Origin: Actinomycetota bacterium
Lineage (GTDB): Bacteria; Actinomycetota; Actinomycetes; Nanopelagicales; Nanopelagicaceae
DNA: 44,480 nucleotides
Assembly: GCA_009700025.1 (NCBI GenBank)
Contig: WLMW01000005.1
Coordinates: forward strand, 1-44,480
Direction: 5' to 3'
Shown: piece by piece, positions 1-10,047 of the stretch
Layout of the letters: each line of letters opens with the position of its first letter
How positions within the stretch are numbered: position 1 is the first letter of the stretch
The notes under the pieces: model-generated
What the model was told of the DNA's origin: nothing
The model's input: the letters and a program-made list of their open reading frames with translations, nothing else
Databases searched by the model: none
Made by a program: the position numbers and the translations under genes

Positions 1-1039
1 AAATTGTTGATGAGACAATTGAGTTTGCCATAATTCCTTGCTTACTGTTGCGGGCAATTACTTCACCAAAAATTGCCCCTATTTCGTCACCTCTCAGCAT
101 TCGCCAACCTGAGACTGGATCATTTACTGCTGCAGCTAAACGATCCGCATCAGGATCGTTGGCAATCACTAAATCTGCAGCAAATGTGCGTGCAGTTTGC
201 AGGGCCAGATCAATTGCACCTGGCTCTTCGGGATTAGGAAATGCCACTGTTGGGAAATCGGGATCAGGCTGTGCTTGCGCTTCTACTAAAATGGGAGAAG
301 GAAACCCCGCTTTATGAAAGACTTGCAAAAGTGTTTCTGTACCAACTCCATGCATTGCAGAATAAACAATTTTTAAATTTCCCGGTGATTTTGCGATTGA
401 TGCGGTGATATCAACATATTTGTTAATAATCTCTTCTCTGACAATAGACCACTTGTTTCCTCGGGGTTGACTAGAAAGAGTCTTTATTTGATCAATGTGT
501 GCAGCAATTGTTTCATCAGTAGGAGAAACAATTTGAGATCCACGGTAATGAACTCCATCGACAATCCCGCCCAAATAAACTTTATAGCCATTATCTTGTG
601 GGGGATTATGACTGGCCGTAACCATGATTCCAACATCACATTTTAGTTCATTTGTTGCAAAAGCTAATACTGGAGTTGGCAATGGCCTGGGCAAAACAAA
701 GACATCCATGCCTGCGCCGCTCATTATTTGTGCAGTCTCTGTCGTGAAATCTTCTGAACCATGTCGTGCATCTCGACCAATGACAACTGAATGTAAATCC
801 CGCTCCTTCATATACATGGCGATAGCAGCTGCAGTGCGACCTACGACGGCTCGGTTCATTCCGGAAGGCCCTGGACGTACAGGTCCACGTAGTCCTGCGG
901 TTCCAAATTGCAAGAAACCTTGAAAAGAGGTTCGTAGCTCTACTTCATTATTAGTTTCAAGCCATTCTTGTAACTGTGCGGCAGTTTTTGGATCTGGATC
1001 ATCGGCAATCCATGCTTGAACTTCAGCCCTTAGATCCAT
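1..1039 (-). CDS. Phosphosugar mutase (PmmB/Pgm-like), 3' end missing
   Basis: About 346 codons are present; the C-terminal part lies off the left edge (family usually about 550 residues). The reverse-strand translation shows the alpha-D-phosphohexomutase signature: FGTAGLRG near residue 45, the phosphoserine loop TASHNPP (Ser about 143) and the Mg-binding DPDADR near 295-300. The ATG at 1037-1039 lies 4 bases after the punA stop, so it is the last visible gene of the accD operon. Family members interconvert hexose 1- and 6-phosphates. Next to a purine nucleoside phosphorylase, a role on ribose/deoxyribose phosphates is plausible but inferred. From memory M. tuberculosis has the same pair (Rv3307 deoD, Rv3308 pmmB). 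Family assignment is firm, substrate is not. Confidence 0.9.
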   Translation of the reverse strand, partial: MDLRAEVQAWIADDPDPKTAAQLQEWLETNNEVELRTSFQGFLQFGTAGLRGPVRPGPSGMNRAVVGRTAAAIAMYMKERDLHSVVIGRDARHGSEDFTTETAQIMSGAGMDVFVLPRPLPTPVLAFATNELKCDVGIMVTASHNPPQDNGYKVYLGGIVDGVHYRGSQIVSPTDETIAAHIDQIKTLSSQPRGNKWSIVREEIINKYVDITASIAKSPGNLKIVYSAMHGVGTETLLQVFHKAGFPSPILVEAQAQPDPDFPTVAFPNPEEPGAIDLALQTARTFAADLVIANDPDADRLAAAVNDPVSGWRMLRGDEIGAIFGEVIARNSKQGIMANSIVSSTI

Positions 1040-1043
1040 GACT

Positions 1044-1874
1044 CTAGAATAACTTTGGAATTACACGTTTGAGAAGTGCTCCCATGCGCTCTGCCGCAGC
1101 TTTTCCAGCAGCGATAACTTCTTCATGGTTGAGTTTTTCTCCTGTAACTCCGGCAGCAGCATTTGTTACAAGTGAAATTCCAAGAATCTCAGCACCCAAT
1201 GCATGCGCTGCAATAGCTTCTGGAACCGTCGACATTCCTACTAGATCTGCACCCATAGTGCGCATCATGTGGATCTCTGCTGGAGTCTCATACGTAGGTC
1301 CTCGCCAGTGAACGTAAACACCTTCGTCGAGTGTTGAATCTTCAGCTTTTACAATTGCACGAATTCGCTTGCTATAGAGGTCAGTAAGATCTATAAAGGT
1401 TGCTCCTGATAAGGGTGATACTGCCGTCAATGAAATGTGATCACGGATTAAAACTGGTTGTCCGACACTGAATTTGGTATTGATACCACCGCAGGCATTT
1501 GTAAGAATGATGATTTTGCATCCAGCTTTAACGGCAGTTCTTACGCTGTGAACAACCGGCTCGACACCTTTACCTTCATAAAGGTGTGTGCGTCCAAGAA
1601 AAACTAGCGCTCGAAGTTTTTTCCCTTCAGCTTCAATAACGTAAGAGCGAACTTTTCCTGAATGGCCTTCAACTGTTGGCGATAAGAATCCAGTGAGCTC
1701 TTCGGCGTTACATTCGTAGGCAGGCATACCAAGTGCATCAACAGCACCTACCCAACCCGATCCCATTACCAGTGCAATATCGTGGGCTGCGATACCTGTC
1801 CGTTCAATGATCTCTTGGGCAGCAGCAGTAGCTGCCGCTAATGGATTGCTATAAAGAAGCTCGCTCTGGGTCAT
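1044..1874 (-). CDS. punA: Purine nucleoside phosphorylase (trimeric class)
   Basis: A 276-residue protein of the low-molecular-mass trimeric PNP/MTAP family, usual length. Visible motifs are [11 protein letters not shown] near residue 36 (phosphate loop), [16 protein letters not shown], and the purine-binding stretch [21 protein letters not shown] with the following TVPE. It cleaves purine (deoxy)nucleosides with phosphate to free base and (deoxy)ribose 1-phosphate in the cytosol. Its ATG overlaps the accA stop by 4 bases (ATGA), indicating translational coupling in the accD-accE-maf-accA-punA-mutase operon. Inosine/guanosine preference is typical of this class but cannot be read directly here. 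Confidence 0.93.
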   Translation of the reverse strand: MTQSELLYSNPLAAATAAAQEIIERTGIAAHDIALVMGSGWVGAVDALGMPAYECNAEELTGFLSPTVEGHSGKVRSYVIEAEGKKLRALVFLGRTHLYEGKGVEPVVHSVRTAVKAGCKIIILTNACGGINTKFSVGQPVLIRDHISLTAVSPLSGATFIDLTDLYSKRIRAIVKAEDSTLDEGVYVHWRGPTYETPAEIHMMRTMGADLVGMSTVPEAIAAHALGAEILGISLVTNAAAGVTGEKLNHEEVIAAGKAAAERMGALLKRVIPKLF

Positions 1875-3589
1875 GCGTCAATAATGTCACAGAGTACGGT
1901 CCCACTTGAAACCGTAGCGCCTATAACTGCAGTCAAATTAGAAATAACTCCGCTCTTGTGGGCCATTAATGGCTGTTCCATTTTCATGGCCTCAAGAACT
2001 ATCACTAAATCACCCACTTCAACTTGATCACCATCAGCAACAGCGATTTTTACCACAGTACCTTGCATAGGACTAGTTAAACCTGATCCACTTAGGCCAC
2101 CTAACATGCTTGCTTTTGCACGACGGCGCTTCACGATGGGCTTTGGAGCGTGTACCAATATTTCAAAACACTTTCCATTTACTTCTGTAATTAAATGCTC
2201 TGGTGCCATATGTGTTTGTATCAGCTCAGTTGATGTATTAAATACAGATATTTTATTGACAAACTCATTTTCAATATAACTTGTATACACCTTGAAAACG
2301 TCGGTAAATGCTGGATCTTCAACGATTGCACGGTGGAATGGTAGTGCTGTTGCTAAACCTTCAACTTCGAATTCACTGAGTGCTCTGCGAGCCCGCTCAA
2401 TTGCTTGTTTGCGATTTGCACCCGTCACAATTAACTTAGCTAAGAGTGAGTCAAAGTTTCCACCAATTGTGTCACCATTTTTAAAACCAGCATCAACTCG
2501 AACCCCAGGACCAGTCGGAATCGCCCACTTCGTAATTCGCCCAGGCGCAGGTAAAAATGAGCGTCCTGGATCTTCGCCATTAATTCTAAATTCAATTGAG
2601 TGACCACGAATGACCGGATCATCAAATCCGAGTGATTCACCCATCGCAATCCGGAACTGTTCACGGACTAAATCAATACCAGTAATTTCCTCACTCACTG
2701 GATGCTCAACTTGTAAGCGTGTATTAACTTCTAAGAAAGATATCGTTCCATCAAGACCCACCAAGAACTCACAAGTTCCAGCACCAATGTATCCAGCTTC
2801 TTTCATGATTGCTTTACTAGATCGGTACAGCTCTGCATTTTGCTCATCAGTTAAGAATGGTGCAGGTGCTTCTTCAACGAGTTTTTGGTGTCGACGCTGC
2901 AGCGAACAGTCGCGAGTACTTACTACTACGGCATGTCCATACTGATCAATAAGGACTTGTGTTTCAACATGGCGAGGCTTATCCAAGTAACGCTCGACGA
3001 AGCACTCACCGCGACCAAATCCACTAATCGCCTCTCGCACCGCTGATGCGAAGAGCTCGGGAATTTCCTCCATAGTCCGTGCGACTTTTAGTCCACGCCC
3101 ACCTCCACCATGAGCGGCTTTAATTGCAACAGGTAATCCATACTCTTTTGCAAAAGCCGTTACTTCTTCATGACCTGCGACAGGATCTTTAGTTCCGGCC
3201 ACTAAAGGTGCTCCAGCTTTAGCTGCAATTTTGCGGGCAGAAACTTTATCTCCCAAAGCGCGAATCGCACTTGGTGGGGGCCCTATCCAAATTAATCCTG
3301 CATCAATTACCGCTTGAGCAAAGTTTGCGTTTTCTGATAAAAATCCGTATCCAGGGTGAACTGCATCGGCACCAGACTGCAAAGCCACCGCGATTAATTT
3401 TTCAATATTTAGATATGTCTGCGTTGCAGTTGTTCCGGCAAGTGAATAAGCAGTATCTGCGATACTGGTATGTATCGAAGTTCGATCTTCTTCAGAATAG
3501 ACTGCAACGCTTTCTAAGCCATGATCTTTACAGGCACGAATGACACGTACTGCAATCTCACCACGATTAGCAATGAGTACGCGCTTCAT
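1871..3589 (-). CDS. accA: Acyl-CoA carboxylase alpha chain (biotin carboxylase + BCCP)
   Basis: A 572-residue fusion of an ATP-grasp biotin carboxylase (about residues 1-445) and a C-terminal biotinyl domain (about 500-572) with the EAMKMEQP biotin site, lysine about 536. The glycine-rich ATP loop [11 protein letters not shown] and the catalytic segment [14 protein letters not shown] are both present. It carboxylates biotin with bicarbonate and ATP, and the neighbouring beta chain transfers the carboxyl group to acetyl- or propionyl-CoA, feeding fatty acid synthesis. This is the usual actinobacterial AccA3-type architecture. It overlaps maf upstream and punA downstream by 4 bases each. The lysine would be biotinylated by the BirA encoded at 5961-6719. 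Preference for acetyl- versus propionyl-CoA is set mainly by the beta chain. Confidence 0.96.
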   Translation of the reverse strand: MKRVLIANRGEIAVRVIRACKDHGLESVAVYSEEDRTSIHTSIADTAYSLAGTTATQTYLNIEKLIAVALQSGADAVHPGYGFLSENANFAQAVIDAGLIWIGPPPSAIRALGDKVSARKIAAKAGAPLVAGTKDPVAGHEEVTAFAKEYGLPVAIKAAHGGGGRGLKVARTMEEIPELFASAVREAISGFGRGECFVERYLDKPRHVETQVLIDQYGHAVVVSTRDCSLQRRHQKLVEEAPAPFLTDEQNAELYRSSKAIMKEAGYIGAGTCEFLVGLDGTISFLEVNTRLQVEHPVSEEITGIDLVREQFRIAMGESLGFDDPVIRGHSIEFRINGEDPGRSFLPAPGRITKWAIPTGPGVRVDAGFKNGDTIGGNFDSLLAKLIVTGANRKQAIERARRALSEFEVEGLATALPFHRAIVEDPAFTDVFKVYTSYIENEFVNKISVFNTSTELIQTHMAPEHLITEVNGKCFEILVHAPKPIVKRRRAKASMLGGLSGSGLTSPMQGTVVKIAVADGDQVEVGDLVIVLEAMKMEQPLMAHKSGVISNLTAVIGATVSSGTVLCDIIDA

Positions 3590-4188
3590 GACATCACCTT
3601 AGCCTCTGGCCATGAATATCCAAGTTGTGCAAAAGCTTTACGAATAAATGGCATCGAGATTCCAACCACATTCGTATAATCACCTTCAATTGAGGGAATA
3701 AAGGGAGAACTAAATCCGTCTAGAGTAAAACCACCTGCAACATGAAGTGGTTTGCCGCTCGCTACGTAATCTTCAATTTCAACATCACTCATGGTGTCAA
3801 AGCTCACTTTAGTTGTGACAATGCTAGAAATCTCACGATCTCTGCTGGTATCGATTATGCAGTGGCCAGTATGTAAGAGTCCAGAGTTTCCTTGTACCCG
3901 CTTTGCACGTTCAATTGCAACTGCGGGAGTGCCTGGCTTACCTAATGACTGGCCTTCAAATTCAAATGTTGAATCACAACCAATAATGATTGCCGGAAAG
4001 TCTATTATTTCGCGGATGGTGTGGGCTTTAGTTATAGCTAGTGCAATCACCATATCTGTGGGTGATAATGAATTAAAGAATTCAGTCTCTTCATCAACAT
4101 GGCTGACCATAATTGTTGGAGACAAACCTGCAGATTCAAGAAGTCGCCTACGTGAAGCAGATGCAGAAGCAAGGATTAACTGTGGCAT
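3586..4188 (-). CDS. maf: Maf-like nucleotide pyrophosphatase
   Basis: A 200-residue protein with the Maf N-terminal signature [15 protein letters not shown] and the central IIGCDST...LGKPG segment. Maf proteins hydrolyse non-canonical or modified nucleoside triphosphates (dTTP/UTP and modified bases) to monophosphates. The ATG at 4186-4188 follows the accE stop by 6 bases and the stop overlaps accA by 4 bases, so it sits inside the carboxylase operon. Placement of maf between accE and accA is also found in mycobacteria (Rv3281-Rv3285, from memory) and is conserved context rather than evidence of a carboxylase role. Confidence 0.93.
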   Translation of the reverse strand: MPQLILASASASRRRLLESAGLSPTIMVSHVDEETEFFNSLSPTDMVIALAITKAHTIREIIDFPAIIIGCDSTFEFEGQSLGKPGTPAVAIERAKRVQGNSGLLHTGHCIIDTSRDREISSIVTTKVSFDTMSDVEIEDYVASGKPLHVAGGFTLDGFSSPFIPSIEGDYTNVVGISMPFIRKAFAQLGYSWPEAKVMS

Positions 4189-4194
4189 GGTTAA

Positions 4195-4371
4195 TTAGTT
4201 TGTCCGGCCGAAACTAAAGCCACTATTAAGCGGCCTACGAAGCTGGGGGAGACCAAAAGCGCTCTTTCGAATTACCGGAACTAATTCAGCTCGAACATGC
4301 TTTGCTATTACGGCTTGAATTGCCAGTAATTCATCAGCAGTCGGCTCACCCTTGATGATTTTGTACTTCAT
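4195..4371 (-). CDS. accE: Acyl-CoA carboxylase epsilon subunit (small)
   Basis: A 58-codon reading frame starts at the ATG 4369-4371, overlapping the accD TAA by one base. It begins [20 protein letters not shown], which matches the actinobacterial acyl-CoA carboxylase epsilon family (a short IxxGxPTxEELAA start followed by a variable basic tail, here ending near FSFGRTN). Such subunits bridge the alpha and beta chains and stimulate holoenzyme activity in Mycobacterium and Streptomyces. Position directly between the beta chain and maf supports the call. Sequence conservation of this family is low, so identification rests on the start motif, size and location. Confidence 0.87.
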   Translation of the reverse strand: MKYKIIKGEPTADELLAIQAVIAKHVRAELVPVIRKSAFGLPQLRRPLNSGFSFGRTN

Positions 4372-5942
4372 TACAGTGGGATATTTCCATGCTTGCGAGC
4401 TGGCAAAGTATCGCGTTTAGTTCTCAAAGTTCTAAATGCCTTAGTGACATATGCCCTTGACTGATTTGGTTCAATAACAGTGTCGATAGTTCCACGTTCA
4501 GCTGCAAGGTAAGGATTTGCTAATGATTCGTTGTAATCATTTACCAACTCAGCACGTTTAGCGACAGGGTCTTTGGATTCAGCAAGGTCTTTACGATAGA
4601 GAATATTGACCGCACCTTGAGCCCCCATTACTGCGATCTCTGCTGTTGGCCAGGCAAAATTGATATCACTTCCTAAATATTTCGACCCCATCACAATAAA
4701 TGCACCGCCATAAGCCTTTCGTGTAATCAGTGTGACAAGCGGTACTGATGCTTCCGCGTAGGCATAAAGCAATTTTGCACCTCGTCTGATAATTCCATCC
4801 CATTCTTGCTCAGTTCCTGGCAAGAATCCAGGCACATCTACAAGAGTTAAAATTGGAATATTGAAGGCATCACAGAAACGTAAGAAACGAGCGGCTTTTT
4901 CACTGGAATTTATATCAAGAGTTCCAGCTAATTGTGAAGGTTGATTTGCAATGATTCCAACTGATTCACCTTCGATACGCGCAAATCCCACAATAATATT
5001 AGGTGCATAAAGCGCATGAACTTCTAAAAATTCTGCTTCATCCACGAGTGCTTGAATCAAAATTTTCATGTCATAAGGTTGATTGGTGTTATCTGGAATC
5101 AAAGAATCTAGTGCAATATCCGATGGTTTTTTATCGAGCAATTCGGTCGGAGGCAGATGTGGCGCACTATCCATATTATTTGATGGTAAGTATGAAAGAA
5201 GCGCTTTAACATAATCTATTGCATCCGCTTCATTTTCTGCCAAGTAATGCGAATTTCCAGTGCGAGTGTTATGAGTGCGCGCTCCACCTAAAGCTTCCAT
5301 ATCAACTTCTTCACCCGTGACAGTCTTAATCACATCAGGGCCCGTGATAAACATATGAGAAGTTTCATTCACCATTACCGTGAAATCAGTGAGTGCAGGT
5401 GAGTAAGCAGAACCACCGGCACAAGGACCAAGAATGAGCGAGATTTGTGGAATCACCCCAGATGAACGGGTGTTGAGGCGGAAGATTTTCCCGTAACCAG
5501 CAAGAGAGGCGACGCCTTCTTGAATTCGAGCACCGCCTGAGTCATTAATTCCAATAAGTGGAATTCCGCTCTTTAGTGCGAACTCCGCGATCTTAACAAT
5601 CTTCTCAGCATGAACTTCTCCAAGAGAGCCACCCATGATTGTGAAATCCTGTGAATACAGTGCGATGGGGCGACCATCAACTGTTGCCGTACCAATGACG
5701 ACACCATCACCGTAGGGGCGGGAGTTTTCCATACCAAATTGAGTTGAGCGGTGACGCGCAAACTCATCAATTTCAGTAAATGAATCTTCATCAACGAGCA
5801 TTTCTATGCGTTCACGAGCAGTGTGTTTGCCCTTTGCATGTTGTTTCTCAACAGCTCGGGCCGAACCGGCGTGGACCGCTTCTTCGACACGTGCACGTAA
5901 ATCTTCGATTTTTCCAGCAGTAGTATGCAGATCACGGCTCAT
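4371..5942 (-). CDS. accD: Acyl-CoA carboxylase beta chain (carboxyltransferase)
   Basis: A 523-residue carboxyltransferase of the propionyl/acetyl-CoA carboxylase beta family with two crotonase-like halves (about 20-260 and 270-510). Visible are the N-half segment [26 protein letters not shown], and the C-half [12 protein letters not shown] and [13 protein letters not shown], which form the oxyanion sites. It transfers carboxyl from biotin on AccA to acyl-CoA. It is the first gene of a six-gene minus-strand operon. The ATG (5940-5942) lies 6 bases after a TACCGT hexamer, with no Shine-Dalgarno sequence visible, suggesting a leaderless mRNA. It is divergent from birA, which supplies biotin attachment. 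AccD5-like is the closest named type I recall. Confidence 0.95.
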   Translation of the reverse strand: MSRDLHTTAGKIEDLRARVEEAVHAGSARAVEKQHAKGKHTARERIEMLVDEDSFTEIDEFARHRSTQFGMENSRPYGDGVVIGTATVDGRPIALYSQDFTIMGGSLGEVHAEKIVKIAEFALKSGIPLIGINDSGGARIQEGVASLAGYGKIFRLNTRSSGVIPQISLILGPCAGGSAYSPALTDFTVMVNETSHMFITGPDVIKTVTGEEVDMEALGGARTHNTRTGNSHYLAENEADAIDYVKALLSYLPSNNMDSAPHLPPTELLDKKPSDIALDSLIPDNTNQPYDMKILIQALVDEAEFLEVHALYAPNIIVGFARIEGESVGIIANQPSQLAGTLDINSSEKAARFLRFCDAFNIPILTLVDVPGFLPGTEQEWDGIIRRGAKLLYAYAEASVPLVTLITRKAYGGAFIVMGSKYLGSDINFAWPTAEIAVMGAQGAVNILYRKDLAESKDPVAKRAELVNDYNESLANPYLAAERGTIDTVIEPNQSRAYVTKAFRTLRTKRDTLPARKHGNIPL

Positions 5943-5947
5943 GCCCC

Positions 5948-5953
5948 TACGGT
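5948..5953 (+). promoter_or_regulatory. -10 hexamer for birA (leaderless)
   Basis: TACGGT is followed by seven bases and then a GTG at 5961 in frame with birA. It shares five bases with the accD -10 on the opposite strand. Confidence 0.5.
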
Positions 5954-5954
5954 A
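5949..5954 (-). promoter_or_regulatory. -10 hexamer for accD (leaderless)
   Basis: On the minus strand TACCGT is followed by six bases (AGGGGC) and then the accD ATG. This fits the actinobacterial TAnnnT -10 with transcription starting at or next to the start codon. It overlaps the birA -10 on the other strand. Confidence 0.6.
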
Positions 5955-5960
5955 CTAGGC

Positions 5961-6719
5961 GTGGAGATAGAAATGCTAAGTGCGGCACTCGATAACTCAA
6001 AAATCAATGCTGCTGTGACGCAGTACTGGCGAGTAAGCGTGGTTGAACTCACGGAATCAACACAGAGCGATTTAGTTGATGCAGTGCGCCAAGGAACTTC
6101 ACGCACGGGAGATGTCATAGTAACCGAGTATCAAAGTGCAGGACGGGGGCGCTTAGGAAGAAGTTTTATTGCACCGAAATCTACCGCGCTTTTATTTTCG
6201 TTCTATATTGAACCACAAAGAGCTCGTGATGCGTGGGGATGGATTCCGCTGATTGCAGGCGTGAGTGTTGCACAGACACTGACAGAGTTTGGCGCAAAAT
6301 TAAAATGGCCAAATGATATTTTAGTTAAAGACAAGAAAATTTCGGGATTAATAGCTGAGACCACTGAACTGGGAGTTGTTATTGGAATCGGAATTAATGT
6401 TGCCATGCAAAATTCAGAACTACCGGTTGAGAATGTAACGTCACTATTAATTGAAGGGGCAAAATTAATTACGCGGAACCTTTTACTCGCCGAAGTCTTG
6501 AAAAGATTCGAAGCAAATTTCACTCGCTGGGATTGTGGCAGTGATGAAATAAGAGCAACTTACCTCGCATTGAGCGCGACTATTGGCCAAGAGGTTCGAG
6601 TTGAGTATCCCGATGGCCGGACCGAAACTGCAGTGGCGCAATCTATTAGTGGTACGGGTGAGCTTGTCCTTGATAATGGAACACATGTTAATGCCGGTGA
6701 CATAATTCATCTACGATAA
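5961..6719 (+). CDS. birA: Biotin--[acetyl-CoA carboxylase] ligase, group I
   Basis: A 252-residue protein of the BirA/LplA fold without an N-terminal helix-turn-helix, so a ligase only (group I) rather than a biotin repressor. The biotinyl-AMP loop GRGRLGRSF, the KWPNDI motif, and the GIGINV strand are visible, with a small C-terminal SH3-like domain. It attaches biotin to the EAMKM lysine of AccA. Two starts are possible: GTG 5961, seven bases after a TACGGT hexamer, or ATG 5973 with a GGAG six bases upstream. Longer starts would run into accD. It heads the birA-purK-purE operon; purK begins four bases after its stop. Confidence 0.92.
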   Translation: MEIEMLSAALDNSKINAAVTQYWRVSVVELTESTQSDLVDAVRQGTSRTGDVIVTEYQSAGRGRLGRSFIAPKSTALLFSFYIEPQRARDAWGWIPLIAGVSVAQTLTEFGAKLKWPNDILVKDKKISGLIAETTELGVVIGIGINVAMQNSELPVENVTSLLIEGAKLITRNLLLAEVLKRFEANFTRWDCGSDEIRATYLALSATIGQEVRVEYPDGRTETAVAQSISGTGELVLDNGTHVNAGDIIHLR

Positions 6720-6723
6720 TCCA

Positions 6724-7836
6724 GTGAGAGAGTTCTTTCCTACAGTTGGAATTATTGGTGCAGGCCAACTTGCACGAATGTGTGTTGCTCCTGCCGTAGA
6801 CCTTGGAGTTAACCTTCGTTTACTCGCCCAGCAATCTAATGACAGTGGTGCGCAAATCGCTAATCACATAGTTGGTGACTACAGCGATATATCAACAGTT
6901 TTAGAGTTTGCTAAGAAATGCGATGTAATTACTTTTGAACATGAGCTGATACCTCTGAGTGTGATTAAGGCTCTTGAAAGCGCGGGTGTTGTCGTAAGGC
7001 CAAACTCTGCAGCATTTGTGTATTCACAAGATAAAGCCCAGATGCGCCAGAGGCTCAGTAAATTTCCAACTCCAGAGTTTCAAGTAATCACTAGCTCGAC
7101 AGGAGTAGACAAATTTCCATTAATTGCGAAAACTATCTCAGGCGGTTATGACGGGCGCGGTGTTTGGAAAATTAATTCTGAAGACGAGTTAAAAAAGTTA
7201 ATTTCAGAGGTTGGCAAAGTTCTTATTGAAGAGCTAATTGATTTTGATTTTGAAATCGCAATTATGGTGGCCCGTTCACCGCATGGCCAGGCCAGTACAT
7301 GGGCACCAACAGAGACTGTTCAAGCTGATGGAATTTGCACGATGACAATCTCGCCAGCCCCACATTTAAGCCAAGACCTAAGTATAAAAGCACAGAAATT
7401 AGCGCTAGACATCGCACAAGAGCTTGAGATTGTTGGTGTTATGGCGGTAGAACTCTTCGTAAAAGGTGATCAGCTATTTGTCAATGAATTAGCCATGCGT
7501 CCCCACAACTCGGCGCATTGGACAATTGAGGGATCCGTAACATCACAATTTGAACAACATTTACGAGCTGTTTTAGATTTACCCCTCGGTGATACAACTA
7601 TGACTGCACCAGTTGCGGTAATGGGTAACATCCTCGGGTCGAGCAAAATCGATATGTATCGGCCTTATTTGCATCTAATGGCCCGCAACCCTGGCTTGAA
7701 ATTTCATCATTACAAGAAAGATGTCAGGCCAGGACGCAAGATAGGTCACGTTAACCTCTTAGGCACGGACACCATAGAATTAGTCCAGGAAGTACAGCAC
7801 GCACTTGATTACATGAGCGGAGAAGTTGATGAGTGA
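6724..7836 (+). CDS. purK: N5-carboxyaminoimidazole ribonucleotide synthase
   Basis: A 370-residue ATP-grasp enzyme of purine biosynthesis. It converts AIR, ATP and bicarbonate to N5-CAIR. The N-terminal [11 protein letters not shown] is the PurK signature, followed by the [12 protein letters not shown]-binding loop (about residue 140) and the metal/ATP segment [16 protein letters not shown] near 255-270. GTG at 6724 is the start, four bases after the birA stop. The product passes to PurE encoded by the next, overlapping gene. The birA-purK-purE cluster is also seen in mycobacteria. Confidence 0.96.
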   Translation: MREFFPTVGIIGAGQLARMCVAPAVDLGVNLRLLAQQSNDSGAQIANHIVGDYSDISTVLEFAKKCDVITFEHELIPLSVIKALESAGVVVRPNSAAFVYSQDKAQMRQRLSKFPTPEFQVITSSTGVDKFPLIAKTISGGYDGRGVWKINSEDELKKLISEVGKVLIEELIDFDFEIAIMVARSPHGQASTWAPTETVQADGICTMTISPAPHLSQDLSIKAQKLALDIAQELEIVGVMAVELFVKGDQLFVNELAMRPHNSAHWTIEGSVTSQFEQHLRAVLDLPLGDTTMTAPVAVMGNILGSSKIDMYRPYLHLMARNPGLKFHHYKKDVRPGRKIGHVNLLGTDTIELVQEVQHALDYMSGEVDE

Positions 7837-8335
7837 TGTAGCAATAATCATGGGTTCAGATTCTGATTGGCCGATCATGGAAGAGGCTGCAAAACTTTTA
7901 GATCAATTTGGAATTTCGTACGATGTCGAAGTTATTTCTGCCCACCGTATGCCACTTGAAATGGTTTCATTTGCCCAAAATGCCAAAGCAAAAGGCTACA
8001 AAGTAATAATTGCCGGTGCAGGAGGCGCTGCCCATCTGCCAGGTATGGTCGCTTCACTGACGACTTTGCCAGTAATCGGAGTTCCAGTGGCACTCAAAAA
8101 CTTAGATGGAATGGATTCGTTACTTTCAATCGTGCAGATGCCGGCAGGTGTACCTGTTGCAACTGTTGGTGTTGGAAATGCTAAGAATGCTGCACTTTTG
8201 GCAGCGAGAATTTTAGGAATCTCTGATGCGTTAATCTCAACTAAAGTTAATCAAGCTCTACTAGATTTGAATTCTGAAGCAAAAACTAAAGGCGCAAATC
8301 TGAACTCCCGTAGAAGTCAAAAAACAGGTTTTTAA
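7829..8335 (+). CDS. purE: N5-CAIR mutase
   Basis: A 168-residue class I PurE, the usual length. The N-terminal [12 protein letters not shown] and the VISAHRMP segment (catalytic histidine) identify it, with [13 protein letters not shown] further on. It converts N5-CAIR to CAIR. The ATG at 7829 is chosen over a TTG one codon upstream because GGAG at 7819-7822 is well placed and family members begin directly before the beta strand; it overlaps the purK stop by 8 bases. Its TAA abuts the stop codon of the convergent CoA-binding gene with no gap, so no terminator fits between them. Confidence 0.96.
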   Translation: MSDVAIIMGSDSDWPIMEEAAKLLDQFGISYDVEVISAHRMPLEMVSFAQNAKAKGYKVIIAGAGGAAHLPGMVASLTTLPVIGVPVALKNLDGMDSLLSIVQMPAGVPVATVGVGNAKNAALLAARILGISDALISTKVNQALLDLNSEAKTKGANLNSRRSQKTGF

Positions 8336-8695
8336 CTAACGACTGCGGTATTCGATTGCCGGACAACGATTCATCACAGTTAACAAGCCTGCAGACTGCG
8401 CACGAACCATTGCTTCCTCATCAATAACATCTAACTGTAACCAAATGGCTTTTGCCCCAATTGCGATAGCTTCGTCTACAACTTTTCCCACTAATGTTGA
8501 ATTGACGAAGCAGTCAACTACATCTACTTCATCTGGAATTTCATGGAGAGTCCTATAACCAATTTCTCCATGCACAATTTCAGCGCGAGGATAAACTGGA
8601 ATTATTCGGTGCCCCTTATCTTGCAATAATTTAGCTACGCCAAAGGCTGCACGCTCAGGATTGTTGCCAAGACCGACCACTGCCCATGTTTTCAT
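8336..8695 (-). CDS. CoA-binding domain protein (YccU-like)
   Basis: A 119-residue single-domain protein with a Rossmann start (WAVVGLGNNPERAAFGVAKLL) and the CoA_binding family pattern (YPR...EIG...LHEIP...VDVVDCFV, then AIWLQLDV and NRCPAIEY at the end). Members bind CoA or a related nucleotide; the cellular role is not established. It lies about 30 bases after the UDP-glucose dehydrogenase gene on the same strand and probably ends that transcript. Nothing in it suggests a polysaccharide role beyond position. Confidence 0.85.
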   Translation of the reverse strand: MKTWAVVGLGNNPERAAFGVAKLLQDKGHRIIPVYPRAEIVHGEIGYRTLHEIPDEVDVVDCFVNSTLVGKVVDEAIAIGAKAIWLQLDVIDEEAMVRAQSAGLLTVMNRCPAIEYRSR

Positions 8696-8726
8696 GGCAA
8701 GCAGTGAGTCGATGACTTCGGACTCG

Positions 8727-10043
8727 TTAATCGGTACGTCCTAAAGCATGGAATTTCCATCCAGCCCTTCGCCATAATTCTCTATCAAGAGCATTTCGTC
8801 CATCAATAATTATCTTATTTTTTACTAAATGGCCAAGCTCTGATGGGTCTAAAGCGCGATATTCGCTCCATTCGGTAAGGTGAAGAATTAGATCTGCACC
8901 TTTTACACATTCTGTAACAGTCTCGGCAAAATTAAGATTAGGAAAACGCTTGCGGGCTGGTTCGATGCCTTTAGGATCATGAACCACAACATGTGCACCA
9001 GCGGCATGCAGCTGAGCTGCGATATCGAGTGCAGGGGAGTCGCGGACATCATCACTATCTGGCTTGAAGGTCGCTCCTAACACAGCAAGTTTATACGGAG
9101 TCAAATTCTCCGATAAATCGCTTCGAACAACATCGATTACACGCTGTCGAGCGCGCAAATTAATCGCATCAATTTCTCGCAAAAATTCGAGTGCTTGTTT
9201 AGCACCAAGCTCTTCGGCGCGTGCCATAAACGCGCGAATATCTTTCGGCAGACATCCACCGCCGAAACCAATGCCTGCCTGTAAAAAGCGGCTGCCAATT
9301 CGTGGGTCATAGCCGATAGCGTTCGCTAATACGGTGACATCTCCACCTGCCGCTTCACAAACTTCAGCCATGGCATTAATAAATGAAATCTTCGTTGCAA
9401 GAAACGAGTTAGCCGCAACTTTCACAAGCTCAGCAGTTGGAAGATCTGCGCGAATCCAAGGAGTACCAAGTGCAATAATTGGCGCATATACATCTTTCAA
9501 GATTTCTTCAGCACGATCGTTTGCGACACCAACAACTAAACGATTAGGCGTGAGAGTGTCTTCTACCGCAAAACCTTCTCTTAAGAACTCTGGATTCCAA
9601 GCAAGATCAGCTTGTGGCGCAGATTCTGCCAGTTGTTTACGAAGTGACTGAGCGGTACCAACTGGAACAGTTGACTTACCAACCACAAGCGAACCATCTT
9701 TTAAGTAAGGCGCAATTGCTGCAACTGCAGACTTCACATATGTAAGATCTGCAGCTAATCCGTCCTTGCTCTGTGGAGTTCCGACACAAACAAAATGAAC
9801 ATCAGATTCGGCTACTGCAGAAAAATCAGTTGTAAAAGTTAATCGGCCAGATTTAATCTCTTGAGCTAATAACGTATCCAAACCGGGTTCATAAAAGGGC
9901 AGTTCCCCTCGCGAGAGCATTGCTACCTTTTCAGGATCTGTGTCGACACCTACGACGGTGAAACCAAGTGAGGACATACATGCTGCATGTGTCGCACCTA
10001 AATAGCCGCAGCCAATAACTGAGAGGTTTGCATTCATGGCCAT
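8727..10043 (-). CDS. ugd: UDP-glucose 6-dehydrogenase
   Basis: A 438-residue UDP-glucose/GDP-mannose dehydrogenase family protein. It has the N-terminal NAD motif GCGYLGATHA, the STVPVG loop, the FLREGFAVEDTLTPNR substrate segment, the catalytic cysteine in GFGGGCLPKD (about residue 260), and a C-terminal UDP-binding domain with FKPDSDDVRDSPA. It oxidises UDP-glucose to UDP-glucuronate with two NAD+. It follows the LytR-type gene by four bases and faces a polysaccharide export module, so UDP-glucuronate for an acidic surface glycan is the likely use. A second in-frame ATG lies two codons downstream and is an equally possible start. Confidence 0.94.
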   Translation of the reverse strand: MAMNANLSVIGCGYLGATHAACMSSLGFTVVGVDTDPEKVAMLSRGELPFYEPGLDTLLAQEIKSGRLTFTTDFSAVAESDVHFVCVGTPQSKDGLAADLTYVKSAVAAIAPYLKDGSLVVGKSTVPVGTAQSLRKQLAESAPQADLAWNPEFLREGFAVEDTLTPNRLVVGVANDRAEEILKDVYAPIIALGTPWIRADLPTAELVKVAANSFLATKISFINAMAEVCEAAGGDVTVLANAIGYDPRIGSRFLQAGIGFGGGCLPKDIRAFMARAEELGAKQALEFLREIDAINLRARQRVIDVVRSDLSENLTPYKLAVLGATFKPDSDDVRDSPALDIAAQLHAAGAHVVVHDPKGIEPARKRFPNLNFAETVTECVKGADLILHLTEWSEYRALDPSELGHLVKNKIIIDGRNALDRELWRRAGWKFHALGRTD

Positions 10044-10047
10044 GAGT

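Noticed and set aside
624-923. Plus-strand open frame of 99 codons inside the left-edge mutase
   Set aside because: It is antisense to a clear mutase gene with intact motifs and has no recognisable protein pattern.
2292-2603. Plus-strand open frame inside accA
   Set aside because: Low-complexity Ser/Arg-rich translation typical of antisense frames; the accA frame is unambiguous.
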